The position numbers were made by a program, and so were the translations under genes. The notes under the pieces are model-generated. The model was not told the DNA's origin. It saw only the letters and a list, made by a program, of their open reading frames with translations, and made no database searches. Below, in pieces: positions 1 to 8,593 of a stretch of DNA of 15,770 bases (positions are counted from its first letter, which is position 1; every line of letters begins with the position of its first letter). Source of the DNA: an uncultured Lachnospiraceae bacterium (GTDB lineage Bacteria; Bacillota; Clostridia; Lachnospirales; Lachnospiraceae); assembly GCA_946413945.1 (NCBI GenBank), contig CAMKMR010000012.1, forward strand, positions 1-15,770. Direction: 5' to 3'.

Positions 1-1346
1 TCAGCAAGTGCTGCCTTTATAGCCAGCATCACACGTGATAATTCACCGCCGGAAGCAACTTCATTTAAAGCTCTTAAATCTTCTCCCACATTGGTTGATA
101 TCATAAATATAGCTTCATCTCTACCATTAACACCAGTCTCTTCTAAATCTTTAAAACAAGTCTCAAATTTGACATCGTTAAAATTAAGAAGATAAAGGCT
201 TTCTCTTATCTTTTTACAGAGTTTTTCTGCCGCATTCTTTCTAAGATTAGACAATTTTTCTGCTTCCTTATCCAGCTTTTCTTTTAACTTAGCCTTTTTT
301 TTCTTAAGCTCTTCCACAAGCTCATCATGATGCTCTAAGTTTTCCTTTTCGGCCTTAAGGCTTTCGCATGTCTTTTCAATCTCTTCGATTGATTTACCAT
401 ATTTCATCTTTAAAGAATTGATGATATCGAGTCTTTCTTCCACATCTCTTAAGTCCCTCTCATCAAACTCCATAGACTGCATATAATCTGAAAGAGACCT
501 GTTAAAATCATTTAAAAGCGCATCAATATCGCTGAGCTGCTCCACTATATCCTTTAAGTCCTTATCGAGCTTTATAAGCTCCCTTAAATGAGGCAATTCC
601 CTTGATATAGCGTTAGCCATTGAATCAGGCTTATCATAACCTGTTGCGCCATAGATTTCATTTGCAGCTAAAAGAATATCTTTACTAGCATTCATTTTCT
701 TAAATGAATCTTCGAGGTCACTATCTTCCCCTTTAATAAGCTTTGCGGACTCGATTTCATTTATCTCGAAGTTAATAAAATCCAGTCTCTTTATCCTTTC
801 ATCACAATTAATATCAAGATCTGCAAGCTCATCTGATACTTCCTTATAATCCTTATAGACATCGGAAAACACCTGCTTTTCTTTAATGATAGCAGGATCT
901 GACGAATCGATTATCATAAGATGTTTTTTAGCTTTAAGAAGGGTCGTACTCTCATGCTGGGCGTGAAGATTTATAAGAAGCTCCGAAATCTCCTTTAGTT
1001 TTGAAACAGTGACAGTATGATCATTTATCCTGTTAATCGTGCGACCATTAACAAGACGTCTCTGGATTATAACCTGTCCCTCTTCTGCAACTATAGAAGG
1101 ATCAGCCTTTTGTAAAGCCTCCTGTCCATTTTCATCCAGCCAGAATATAAGTTCCACAAGCCCCTCTGTATCCTTATTTCTAAGAAGCGAATTGTCGAAC
1201 TTACCTCCAAGTCCTATACCTATAGAACCAATAATGATAGATTTACCGGCGCCTGTCTCACCTGTCAGGATATTCAGGCCGTCGGAAAAATCCACACAAA
1301 CCTCGTCAATAAGCGCAAGATTTTTTACGTGAAGACTCTGTAACAT
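1..1346 (-). CDS. recN: DNA repair protein RecN, C-terminus cut off by window edge
   Basis: RecN is an SMC-like ATPase that acts early in double-strand-break repair in the cytoplasm. I translated it from the ATG at 1344-1346; about 448 residues of an expected roughly 560 are present. Walker A GETGAGKS lies at residues 29-36, right after the typical RecN opening (LQSLHVKNLALID). The middle, about residues 150-400, is rich in charged heptad-like sequence (for example EELKKKKAKLKEKLDKEAEK), as expected for the coiled-coil arms. The ABC signature ASGGELSRVMLAIKAALA lies at 431-448, at the very edge. Walker B and the D-loop must lie left of the window. A purine-rich ribosome binding site (GGGAAGG) precedes the start. 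It is the last visible gene of the leftward cluster, 40 bases after argR. The gene is cut by the window, not visibly broken. Confidence 0.96.
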   Translation of the reverse strand, partial: MLQSLHVKNLALIDEVCVDFSDGLNILTGETGAGKSIIIGSIGIGLGGKFDNSLLRNKDTEGLVELIFWLDENGQEALQKADPSIVAEEGQVIIQRRLVNGRTINRINDHTVTVSKLKEISELLINLHAQHESTTLLKAKKHLMIIDSSDPAIIKEKQVFSDVYKDYKEVSDELADLDINCDERIKRLDFINFEINEIESAKLIKGEDSDLEDSFKKMNASKDILLAANEIYGATGYDKPDSMANAISRELPHLRELIKLDKDLKDIVEQLSDIDALLNDFNRSLSDYMQSMEFDERDLRDVEERLDIINSLKMKYGKSIEEIEKTCESLKAEKENLEHHDELVEELKKKKAKLKEKLDKEAEKLSNLRKNAAEKLCKKIRESLYLLNFNDVKFETCFKDLEETGVNGRDEAIFMISTNVGEDLRALNEVASGGELSRVMLAIKAALA

Positions 1347-1386
1347 ATTTTACTTTGTCCTTCCCTTTATATAGAAAAATAGAAAT

Positions 1387-1836
1387 CTAATTAAGCGACA
1401 TATGTATTGAATCCACCACAGCATCAACCATGGTCCTCTTTTTTACAGCAAGGAAAATGGTATCGTCTCCGGCTATACAGCCTGCGATTCCTTCAATATG
1501 CATATGATCTAAAGCAGCTGCAACTGCCATGGCAACACCTGATACAGTTTTTATAACAACTATATTCTCTGCTGCTTCCACACTGCTTATTCCTGTACGA
1601 AGAATCTGTCTATATGACGCTGCCGATGTGGAAAGTGCCGACTCTCCCGGAGCGTACTTCTGCCTTCCCTTTTCAGATGTGATCTTACGAAGCCTCAGTT
1701 CCCTGATATCACGGGAAACTGTTGCCTGTGTAGTATCAAATCCGGCCTCAGTAAGCTTTTCTGCTAATTCTTCCTGAGTCTCGATCTCATAATCTGTAAT
1801 GAGTCTAAGTATTGTTCTTTGTCTATCTCTTTTCAT
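1387..1836 (-). CDS. argR: Arginine repressor ArgR/AhrC
   Basis: This is a hexameric, arginine-responsive transcription factor that represses arginine biosynthesis and often activates catabolism. Its 149 residues are the normal family length. Residues 1-65 form the winged helix-turn-helix; the recognition region TTQATVSRDIREL is at 35-47, close to the family consensus. Residues 80-149 form the oligomerisation and arginine-binding domain, with the conserved AGDDT motif at 122-126, whose aspartates contact arginine in characterised homologues. The start codon overlaps the nadK stop (ATGA, 1833-1836), so translation is probably coupled. AGGAAG lies about ten bases upstream of the start. An ArgR gene next to recN is a long-standing Firmicute arrangement. 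I did not identify a convincing ARG box in this window. Confidence 0.96.
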   Translation of the reverse strand: MKRDRQRTILRLITDYEIETQEELAEKLTEAGFDTTQATVSRDIRELRLRKITSEKGRQKYAPGESALSTSAASYRQILRTGISSVEAAENIVVIKTVSGVAMAVAAALDHMHIEGIAGCIAGDDTIFLAVKKRTMVDAVVDSIHMSLN

Positions 1837-2819
1837 ACCGTAAACTTCCTGCTAAGCACCTCGTAAAAACTCTCTTCGTCCAGCTTGATAAGATCAAGCT
1901 CCTGCTCTGATCTTCTGACTGTAACCGAAGAATTAACCCCAATCTCATAATCCATGAAGCCGTCAAAGCTGACTAAAGCTTCATTAATCTGTGTTTTCCT
2001 TTTTTCAATAAGTTCAAGTTTTATCTCATCCTCTGCCGAAAATACAACACTCTTCTTTGAAAGAGAATGTGGACATATTGGCGTTACAAGGATAAGACTT
2101 GCTTTAGGACTTACTATCGGTCCTCCAGCTGACATATTGTAACCTGTAGAACCTGTTGGCGTAGAAACTATCACGCCATCAGCTTCATATGTATCAAAGA
2201 ATTTATCATTGACATAGATTTTAATAGCAATAAGCCTAAGCGCTCCCGACCTGGCAAGGACAACATCATTTAAAGAATTAAATCTAAAACTACTTGCAGA
2301 ATCTCCAAGAGCTTCTAATTCTCCATCACACGTAACTTCTTTATCAACATCAGCTAGGTCGTTAAATGTTTCTCTATCAACATTATCTACATCGTCATGA
2401 ACTTTATTTTTTAAGCCTCGATTTACTTTCTTCAGCTGCACCATGCCCTCAAGCATCATTCTCTTCTCAATAGAATAATCCCCATTCATAAGCCTGGTGA
2501 TCATCTCATCTATCTTTGGCAGGTCTACTTCTGTAAGAAATCCTACAGTTCCAAGATTCACTCCTATCATAGGTATAAATCTCTCCCCTATAGTGTGGCA
2601 GGCTCTGATAAGAGTCCCGTCGCCTCCAAGAACGATGATACAATCAACTTTGTCCAAGTCAAAACCATCTTCCTTTGAAGCCGCAAGTATATCATCCTTA
2701 CTGCAGATACACGCTTCACCGCCTTTTATGGTGATACGGCTCTTAACTTCATTTGCCACACAAAGAGCTTCATCTTTATAAATATTAGAATAAAGCAAAA
2801 AATTGTTTAGTTTTTTCAT
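1833..2819 (-). CDS. nadK: NAD kinase with an internal acidic insertion
   Basis: NAD kinase phosphorylates NAD to NADP in the cytoplasm and is the only known route to NADP. The protein has 328 residues, longer than the roughly 270-295 usual for bacterial NadK. GGDGT, the diphosphate-binding motif, is at residues 65-69 and is followed by IRACH. The short NE/D motif appears as LNDVVLAR at 183-190. The glycine-rich DGVIVSTPTGSTGYNMSAGG block spans 214-233, and the conserved ICPHSL is at 248-253. The extra length sits between MMLEGMVQL (121-129) and the ND motif: about 40 acidic and polar residues where relatives have a short loop. The gene overlaps tlyA upstream and argR downstream by four bases each, so the three are probably coupled translationally. 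Confidence 0.95.
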   Translation of the reverse strand: MKKLNNFLLYSNIYKDEALCVANEVKSRITIKGGEACICSKDDILAASKEDGFDLDKVDCIIVLGGDGTLIRACHTIGERFIPMIGVNLGTVGFLTEVDLPKIDEMITRLMNGDYSIEKRMMLEGMVQLKKVNRGLKNKVHDDVDNVDRETFNDLADVDKEVTCDGELEALGDSASSFRFNSLNDVVLARSGALRLIAIKIYVNDKFFDTYEADGVIVSTPTGSTGYNMSAGGPIVSPKASLILVTPICPHSLSKKSVVFSAEDEIKLELIEKRKTQINEALVSFDGFMDYEIGVNSSVTVRRSEQELDLIKLDEESFYEVLSRKFTV

Positions 2820-3631
2820 ACCTGTTCAGCCTTTTTATCAAGTGTCTCATGACTGTCAAAAACCACTTTATCAATATCTATTAAAGGAGCCTCAGATGGC
2901 GCCTTCTTTGTAAGATATGCAAGATATTCAATATTACCTTCCGGTCCCTTGACCGGTGAAAATGTAAGTCCGCAGCAATGTAAGTTGATAGTCTCTGCAA
3001 AAGAAAGCACCATCTCGATAACTTCCTTATGAACCTTATCATCCCTTACAACTCCGTGTTTACCAACCTTTTCACGTCCGGCTTCAAATTGAGGCTTGAT
3101 AAGGCATACGATCTCACCATCCTCCTTTAAGAGATTATAAACCGGTCCTAAAACCTTTGTAAGCGAAATAAATGATACGTCGATGGATGCAAAATGAAGA
3201 AGTTCATCTATATCAGTCGGCTCTACGTATCTGATATTAGTCTTTTCCATGACAACAACCCTGTCATCATTTCTAAGCTTCCAGTCCAGCTGGCCATGAC
3301 CTACATCAACAGAATAAACCTTAACGGCTCCATTCTGAAGCATGCAGTCAGTAAACCCTCCCGTAGATGCTCCTACATCCATACATACTTTACCTTCAAG
3401 TTTTACAGGGAAATTCTCCATAGCCTTTTCAAGCTTTAAACCACCACGGCTCACATACTTAAGAGTATTTCCTCTTACTTCTATATTCTTTGTTTCATCA
3501 AATGTTGTTCCTGCTTTGTCTTCCTTTATGTTATCCACATAAACGATTCCTGACATTATAAGGCGCTTTGCCTTTTCCCTGGAATCCGCCAGACCTTTTT
3601 CCACAAGCAGGATATCAAGTCTTTTCTTCAT
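2816..3631 (-). CDS. tlyA: TlyA-family rRNA 2'-O-methyltransferase / putative hemolysin (YqxC)
   Basis: TlyA-family proteins join an N-terminal S4 RNA-binding domain to an FtsJ-like Rossmann methyltransferase. Mycobacterial TlyA methylates 16S and 23S rRNA; the Firmicute YqxC branch is less well studied. In this 271-residue protein the S4 domain covers about 1-60 (RLDILLVEKGLADSREKAKR). The linker YVSRGGLKLEKA is at 59-70. The SAM-binding motif DVGASTGGFTDCML is at 85-98. SIDVSFISL is at 149-157 and LIKPQFEAGR at 177-186. The K-D-K-E set expected of 2'-O-methyltransferases can be placed at K66, D151, K179 and E235, from alignment by eye. The gene starts 27 bases after dxs ends, with only a weak AAGG ribosome binding site, and ends inside the nadK start codon. 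Confidence 0.93.
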   Translation of the reverse strand: MKKRLDILLVEKGLADSREKAKRLIMSGIVYVDNIKEDKAGTTFDETKNIEVRGNTLKYVSRGGLKLEKAMENFPVKLEGKVCMDVGASTGGFTDCMLQNGAVKVYSVDVGHGQLDWKLRNDDRVVVMEKTNIRYVEPTDIDELLHFASIDVSFISLTKVLGPVYNLLKEDGEIVCLIKPQFEAGREKVGKHGVVRDDKVHKEVIEMVLSFAETINLHCCGLTFSPVKGPEGNIEYLAYLTKKAPSEAPLIDIDKVVFDSHETLDKKAEQV

Positions 3632-3658
3632 ATGATCTAACCTTATATTTTTTTAGTC

Positions 3659-5566
3659 CTACAGCCTCAGATACAACTTGTTATAAATACTCTCTGCATC
3701 TATAGCAAGCCTCTGTCTTAATTCTCCGATTCCTCCATGAGGAACTACTTCCTGCTCAATGCAGCAATGCATAAGTTCTGTCTTCACTCCAGCCATATAA
3801 AGCTCGTAGGTTACAGCTTCCCCATAACTTCCGCTCTTTACACCTTCTTCTATAACAAGCATGATATCAGACTTTTCAGCTGTTTCAAGTATAAGTTTCT
3901 TATCCAGTGGTTTGATAAATCTGACATTTATAAGACGCGGAACTATACCGCATCTATCCTTTAACATATCAGAAAGTTCATCTGCCACTTCAACCATATT
4001 TCCAACAGCAAGGATAGATATAGTCTTTCTATAATCCAGATCTTTTTTTACAACCATCGGATTAAAGCCAAAATCATGCATAATCTCAGAATTGCCTGAT
4101 GAAAACTCTGTTCTTATCTCATCAAATTTATAGCATGCCTGACCGCGACAATATTTTATCGCCACCGGGCCGTCACATTTATTTACAGCATAATCCAGGG
4201 CGTCCTCAATCTCCTTTGCTCCCTTTGGCGCAAGGATAGTAAGCCCAGGCATTTCTCTACGGAATGATGTGTCATAAATTCCCTGATGCGTCTCGCCGTC
4301 AGGTCCGACAAGGCCTGATCTATCAATGGCAAATACCACATGCAGCCTCTGCAGACACACATCATGCAGTATCTGGTCATAGGCTCTCTGCAGGAAAGAA
4401 GAATAAATAGCCACAACAGGAGTAAGTCCTCCCTTGGCAAGGCCCGCTGCAAATGTTACCGCGTGCTGTTCTGCTATTCCTACATCAAACGTCCTGTTTG
4501 GGAAATGTTTTCTGAAAAGGCTGATGCCTGTTCCCTGAGCCATCGCAGCAGTGATCGCAACGATTTTTTCATTCTCATCTCCGAGTTTTACTAATTTCTT
4601 AGCAAAAATATCTGTATTTGTTAAACCTGTCTTGTGGCTCTTAGTTCTACCTGTTTCTCTATCAAAAGGAGCAACTCCATGGAAATGTTCCGGATACTTT
4701 TCAGCAAGAGGATAGCCCTTACCCTTTACCGTACAGACATGGATAACAATAGGCTTATTAAGAGAAAACGCCTCTCTGAATGTAGCTGTCATCTCTTCAA
4801 TATTATGACCATCTATAGGACCTACATAGGTAAGACCCATTTCTTCAAAGATATTATCTCTTATTAACATATTCCTAAGATTATCTTTAGAACGCTTCAC
4901 TCCTCTTGAAAGGCTTGGTCCTACTGCAGGAATGCTGTGGAGCACCGATTCAACATTGCTCTTCATTTCATTATAGGAATCACTGACTCTTATACGATTA
5001 AGAGCTTTTGAAAGACCTCCAACATTTTTTCCTATGGACATCTGATTATCATTAACTATGATAACGCACTGTGAATGAAGCTGGGCAAGTCTGTCTAAAG
5101 CTTCATAGGCCATGCCGCCTGTAAGCGAGCCGTCCCCTATTATGGCGCAGACTTTCTCCTTAGTTCCCCTTAAATCTCTTGCAATGGCAAAGCCAAGAGC
5201 TGCAGAAATAGAAGTTGAACTATGTCCTGTATTAAAGCAGTCAGACTCAGACTCGATAGACTTCGGGAATCCGCTCATCCCATCAAGTTTACGAAGCTTG
5301 CTAAAGCCTGATTTTCTGCCTGTTAATATCTTATGAGTATAACTCTGATGTCCCACGTCAAAAACAAGCTTATCCTGTGGAAATGTCATGCACCTGTGAA
5401 GGGCAATAGTAAGATCTACTGCGCCAAGATTAGATGCAAGATGACCACCGGTCTTAGATACATTTTCAATTATAAATTCTCTTATTTCAGACGAAAGAGG
5501 GACAAGATCTGAACTTTTAAGCCTCTTTACATCATTTACTTTTTTTATAGAATCAAGTATCGCCAT
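3659..5566 (-). CDS. dxs: 1-deoxy-D-xylulose-5-phosphate synthase
   Basis: DXS condenses pyruvate and glyceraldehyde 3-phosphate with thiamine diphosphate, the first step of the MEP isoprenoid pathway. At 635 residues it is close to the 620-640 usual length. GHLASNLG at 41-48 carries the conserved catalytic-site histidine (H42). The thiamine-diphosphate/Mg motif starts at GDGSLTGG (144-151) and ends at NDN (172-174). The catalytic glutamate is in GIAEQHAVT (363-371, E366). DRSGLVGPDGETHQG at 415-429 is the usual domain II block. The C-terminal transketolase-like domain runs to IEQEVVPHGG (603-612). The start is supported by AAAGGAG, which overlaps the stop codon region of ispA 19 bases upstream. 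It lies directly downstream of ispA, so the entry and a later step of isoprenoid synthesis are co-transcribed. Confidence 0.98.
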   Translation of the reverse strand: MAILDSIKKVNDVKRLKSSDLVPLSSEIREFIIENVSKTGGHLASNLGAVDLTIALHRCMTFPQDKLVFDVGHQSYTHKILTGRKSGFSKLRKLDGMSGFPKSIESESDCFNTGHSSTSISAALGFAIARDLRGTKEKVCAIIGDGSLTGGMAYEALDRLAQLHSQCVIIVNDNQMSIGKNVGGLSKALNRIRVSDSYNEMKSNVESVLHSIPAVGPSLSRGVKRSKDNLRNMLIRDNIFEEMGLTYVGPIDGHNIEEMTATFREAFSLNKPIVIHVCTVKGKGYPLAEKYPEHFHGVAPFDRETGRTKSHKTGLTNTDIFAKKLVKLGDENEKIVAITAAMAQGTGISLFRKHFPNRTFDVGIAEQHAVTFAAGLAKGGLTPVVAIYSSFLQRAYDQILHDVCLQRLHVVFAIDRSGLVGPDGETHQGIYDTSFRREMPGLTILAPKGAKEIEDALDYAVNKCDGPVAIKYCRGQACYKFDEIRTEFSSGNSEIMHDFGFNPMVVKKDLDYRKTISILAVGNMVEVADELSDMLKDRCGIVPRLINVRFIKPLDKKLILETAEKSDIMLVIEEGVKSGSYGEAVTYELYMAGVKTELMHCCIEQEVVPHGGIGELRQRLAIDAESIYNKLYLRL

Positions 5567-5585
5567 ATCAGCAAAATACTCCTTT

Positions 5586-6491
5586 TTACTTTTCTCTATC
5601 TACCAGCATCATGATAAGACCTGTCAGATCTTCTGCGGCCTTATTATTTCTCTGGCTGAACAACTCTTCTAAAAGGTCCTTTGCCTTTTTCGACATATCA
5701 AGAACATAGGCTTTTGCTTCATCAAGACCGTGAACCGCCGCATAAGTATACTTCTCATTTCGTTCATCCTGGCCTACTTCTTTTCCAACCACTGAAGCAT
5801 CACCCGTCATATCGATGATATCATCCTGAACCTGGAAAGCCATACCTACAGCATATGCCGCAAGTCTTATCTTACTAATATCTTCATCAGAAGCTCCTGC
5901 TAAAACTGCGCCGATCATCATGGCACATATAAGAAGAGCCGCTGTCTTATTCTCATAAATATAATTAATATCATCAGCTGAAAGTTTCTTACCTGTAAGA
6001 GAAACATCCGCTGCCTGTCCGCCCAGCATTCCATTTAACCCCGGCTTAGAAGCAAGGATTGACATAGCCTTTTCAACTCTTACATCTCCAGGCTTCATAA
6101 TAAATGCCTTGCAGGCAACTTCATAAGCATAATTAAGAAGACCGTCCCCGGCAAGGATTGCAATATCCTCTCCAAATTTCTTATGGCAGGTTGGCATTCC
6201 CCTTCGAAGATCATCATTGTCCATAGCTGGAAGGTCATCATGAATGAGTGAATAAGTATGTATCATCTCTAAAGCGGCCATAAATGGCTCTACCACTTCT
6301 TCACTCCCTCCAAACGCTCTGTAACTAAGCAGCATAAGGATTGGACGGATCCTCTTTCCTCCTGCTCTAAGGGAATAATCCATAGCCTCTGTAACTATAG
6401 CATTATGCCCCTCTGGAACAGGCATATATTTTAAAACAATGTCTTCGCAGTAAAGACGAAGCTCCTCAAATCTGTTTTTATCAAAACTCAT
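5586..6491 (-). CDS. ispA: Farnesyl diphosphate synthase (short-chain polyprenyl synthase)
   Basis: It extends dimethylallyl diphosphate with isopentenyl diphosphate to geranyl and farnesyl diphosphate, the precursor of undecaprenyl phosphate. The 301 residues match the family. GGKRIRP at 44-50 binds substrate. The first aspartate-rich motif DDLPAMDNDD is at 85-94, with the four-residue spacing typical of bacterial farnesyl synthases. The second motif, DDIIDMTGD, is at 223-231. Y80 and S81, five and four residues before the first motif, match E. coli IspA and argue for a C15 product. GGQAAD is at 158-163. AAGGGG lies seven bases before the ATG. It is followed immediately by dxs and preceded by an 83-base gap after xseB. 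Geranylgeranyl synthase activity cannot be excluded without an assay. Confidence 0.95.
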   Translation of the reverse strand: MSFDKNRFEELRLYCEDIVLKYMPVPEGHNAIVTEAMDYSLRAGGKRIRPILMLLSYRAFGGSEEVVEPFMAALEMIHTYSLIHDDLPAMDNDDLRRGMPTCHKKFGEDIAILAGDGLLNYAYEVACKAFIMKPGDVRVEKAMSILASKPGLNGMLGGQAADVSLTGKKLSADDINYIYENKTAALLICAMMIGAVLAGASDEDISKIRLAAYAVGMAFQVQDDIIDMTGDASVVGKEVGQDERNEKYTYAAVHGLDEAKAYVLDMSKKAKDLLEELFSQRNNKAAEDLTGLIMMLVDREK

Positions 6492-6574
6492 ATATTTCCC
6501 CTTATCTTCTAAAAAGAAAAAGCTTTCTTAAATAAGACTGATTCAGCTTTAGCTAGTCCTGTCACCTAAGCAGA

Positions 6575-6808
6575 TCAATCCTCTGCTGAAAGAATCTTTA
6601 TCTCCTTTTCAACGCCCTCAAGGCTCTCTTTAAGCTGATCTGCCATCTTTACGCCCTCTGTATAAAGAGCCATGGCATCCTTTAATTTAGTATCAGGCTT
6701 TTCAAGTAAAGCTGTTATCTCTTCAAGTCTTTTAAATGAATCTTCGATGCTTAATTCTTCTTTTTTCTTTGAAGTTCTCCTTGCCTTAGTCTCTTTTTCT
6801 TCTGGCAT
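6575..6808 (-). CDS. xseB: Exodeoxyribonuclease VII small subunit
   Basis: XseB forms a helical hairpin; several copies bind the C-terminal helix of XseA to make exonuclease VII, which degrades single-stranded DNA into oligonucleotides. The 77 residues fit the family. Residues 1-18 are a Lys/Glu-rich tail with no family signature. The conserved part starts at IEDSFKRLEEITALLEK (21-37) and continues through LYTEGVKMADQLKESLEGVEKEI (48-70), a near match to the usual YeeGv...L...E..I pattern. GAGAGG stands about six bases before the ATG. xseA lies 66 bases upstream, so the two subunits are co-transcribed but not overlapping as in some relatives. Confidence 0.95.
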   Translation of the reverse strand: MPEEKETKARRTSKKKEELSIEDSFKRLEEITALLEKPDTKLKDAMALYTEGVKMADQLKESLEGVEKEIKILSAED

Positions 6809-6874
6809 AATTTCCTCTCACTTAAAATAATCCTACTTTAGTTCACTGCTTATTAATCCAACAAGTATTCATGG

Positions 6875-8080
6875 CTAAGGATCAGCCTTGACATCGATTA
6901 CCTCAGATATAATAGATCCGTCATGTATGATAGTCTCAAGCCTGTCTCCAATCTTTATATCCTTGACACTTCTTACCGGCTTATCACCTACATCAATATA
7001 TCCAAAACCATTTATCAGCTTGGCAGTTGGAGAAAGACCGTTAAGTCTGGCAATATCCACAGCCAGCCTTCTTTCATAATTATCATACTTTCTATCCACA
7101 GCCCCCTTCATCCTGTCAGAAAGATTCTGCAGATGAAGCTGCTTATTTCTAAGATTCATCAATGGGCTGAGTTTATCAATACGCGCCCTGTAATTTCTTA
7201 AAAGAAGCAGATTTTTATTTAATATAGCTGAAATATTTCTAGTAAGCCCCTTCTTACAAAGCTCAATCTTCCTTATCTCGCTCATAACATCCGGTATGGC
7301 AAGTTCTGCCGCAGCAGAAGGAGTTGGCGCTCTTAGATCCGCCACATAATCAGCTATTGTATTATCAATTTCATGTCCGGTTCCTGAAATAACAGGAGTT
7401 TTGGCCTTATAAATTGCCCTTGCCACTATTTCTTCATTAAAGGCCCAAAGGTCTTCAATAGATCCACCGCCTCGTCCAACGATTATCGTATCCAGTCCCA
7501 TTTTATCAAGGACTTCAATACCTTTAGCGATCGTTTCTGCCGCACCTTCGCCCTGTACTTTTGCAGGATAAAGATAAAGCTGAACATAAGGATCACGGCG
7601 TCTTGCGATATTTTTAATATCCTGGATCGCTGCTCCTGTCTCAGCTGTAACTATACCAACTGCTTTAGGAAATTTAGCTATTGGCTTCTTTTTTTCAAAA
7701 TCAAAAAGACCTTCCTCGTAGAGCTTTTCTTTAAGTTTTTCAAATAAGATATGAAGCTCCCCCTGGCCTGTTCCATCAAGCTGAATGGTCTTTGCATATA
7801 GCTGATATCTTCCACCCTGCTCATAAACTCCCACAGAACCCTGAATTATAACAGCCTGCCCATCCTCAAGGCGGAATTTAAGCCCTGAGGCAGCGCTGCT
7901 TTTAAACATAACACAAGGCATGGAACCTGTCTCATCTTTAATAGAAAAATAGATATGTCCCATGCTGTGATATTTGCAATTTGACACCTCTCCTTTAACC
8001 ATAAAATTTCTAAGGAGATAGTCGCTTGCTATCAAGTTTTTCAAATAATTATTTATCTGTCCAACCGAATAAACTTTCAT
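6875..8080 (-). CDS. xseA: Exodeoxyribonuclease VII large subunit
   Basis: This is the catalytic subunit of exonuclease VII, which cuts single-stranded DNA from both ends in the cytoplasm. The 401 residues are normal for Firmicutes. An N-terminal OB fold covers about 1-100 (YSVGQINNYLKNLI, then VKGEVSNCKYHSMGHIYFSIKD at 28-49). The catalytic domain includes IVTAETGAAIQDI (143-155), VGRGGGSIEDLWAFNEE (201-217), SGTGHEIDNT (232-241) and DLRAPTPSAAAE (248-259), all family hallmarks. Residues about 265-350 are helical and charged, where XseB binds. The ending GFGYIDVGDKPVRSV...GD is the typical C-terminal segment. AGGA lies just before the ATG. In Bacillus folD separates nusB from this gene; here nusB precedes it directly with a 46-base gap. 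Confidence 0.97.
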   Translation of the reverse strand: MKVYSVGQINNYLKNLIASDYLLRNFMVKGEVSNCKYHSMGHIYFSIKDETGSMPCVMFKSSAASGLKFRLEDGQAVIIQGSVGVYEQGGRYQLYAKTIQLDGTGQGELHILFEKLKEKLYEEGLFDFEKKKPIAKFPKAVGIVTAETGAAIQDIKNIARRRDPYVQLYLYPAKVQGEGAAETIAKGIEVLDKMGLDTIIVGRGGGSIEDLWAFNEEIVARAIYKAKTPVISGTGHEIDNTIADYVADLRAPTPSAAAELAIPDVMSEIRKIELCKKGLTRNISAILNKNLLLLRNYRARIDKLSPLMNLRNKQLHLQNLSDRMKGAVDRKYDNYERRLAVDIARLNGLSPTAKLINGFGYIDVGDKPVRSVKDIKIGDRLETIIHDGSIISEVIDVKADP

Positions 8081-8126
8081 CTTAAATCCTGTCTTAAAAT
8101 CCAGATCAAGTTCTTATGACAAATCC

Positions 8127-8576
8127 TTAATTCTCAATAAGTGAGCTAAGAACCCCATTAATAAATGCAGGCGCCTTCTCATCGCAATAAGCTTTCGCCA
8201 GCTCAATAGCCTCATTAACTGCAACCTTGTCAGGTACATTTTCATCATATCTGATTTCATAAACGGCTACACGTAAGATCGCAAGTTCAGTCTTGCCAAT
8301 ACGCTTTAATTCCCAGCCCTTACTTGCCAAAGCTAAAACCTTATCGATATCATCAGTTGCAGCAAGGATCTTCTCAGCCTTATCAACGATATAATCAGCA
8401 TCCTCATCTGTAAGTCCGTCATCAAGAAGCTTCTTATTCTTAAGGTAGGTAAGTGGCTCTTCTCTTAAGGACTCGATATAATCACCAGCCTGAGCTGACA
8501 TATCATCCTTATCAACAAACTGCTCACGGAATACGATCCTGAAAATGGAATCTCTTAATTCATGTCTTGTCATCAT
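8127..8576 (-). CDS. nusB: Transcription antitermination factor NusB
   Basis: NusB with NusE (S10) binds boxA RNA and supports antitermination on rRNA operons. This version has 149 residues, all-helical in character. It opens with MTRHELRDSIFRIVFREQF, the family's N-terminal RNA-binding helix. The C-terminal part GWELKRIGKTELAILRVAVYEI (88-109), VAVNEAIELAKAYCDEKAPAFINGVL (118-143) is the diagnostic NusB block, including the FINGVL ending. Two adjacent ATG codons are possible starts. The first (8574-8576) lies nearer the AGGAG box, which is already rather distant, about 13 bases, so I keep it. The gene is 17 bases downstream of the Asp23-family gene, a pairing conserved across Firmicutes (yqhY-nusB). 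Confidence 0.96.
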   Translation of the reverse strand: MMTRHELRDSIFRIVFREQFVDKDDMSAQAGDYIESLREEPLTYLKNKKLLDDGLTDEDADYIVDKAEKILAATDDIDKVLALASKGWELKRIGKTELAILRVAVYEIRYDENVPDKVAVNEAIELAKAYCDEKAPAFINGVLSSLIEN

Positions 8577-8593
8577 AATTTGTAAATAATCTC

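Noticed and set aside
1039..1332. Rightward open frame of 97 codons opposite recN
   Set aside because: It lies antisense to the conserved Walker A region of recN, has no ribosome binding site and its protein has no recognisable features. The same applies to the other frames opposite nadK, tlyA, dxs and xseA.
4183..4452. Alternative leftward frame of 89 codons inside dxs
   Set aside because: It overlaps the conserved DRSGLVGPDGETHQG and GIAEQHAVT region of dxs in another frame; a shadow.
6492..6574. AT-rich hairpin (AAGAAAGCTT...TTCTT) between xseB and ispA as an internal terminator
   Set aside because: The stem is short and AT-only apart from the central AGCT, and a terminator here would cut off six downstream genes of a conserved cluster. 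At most a weak RNA-processing or pausing site.
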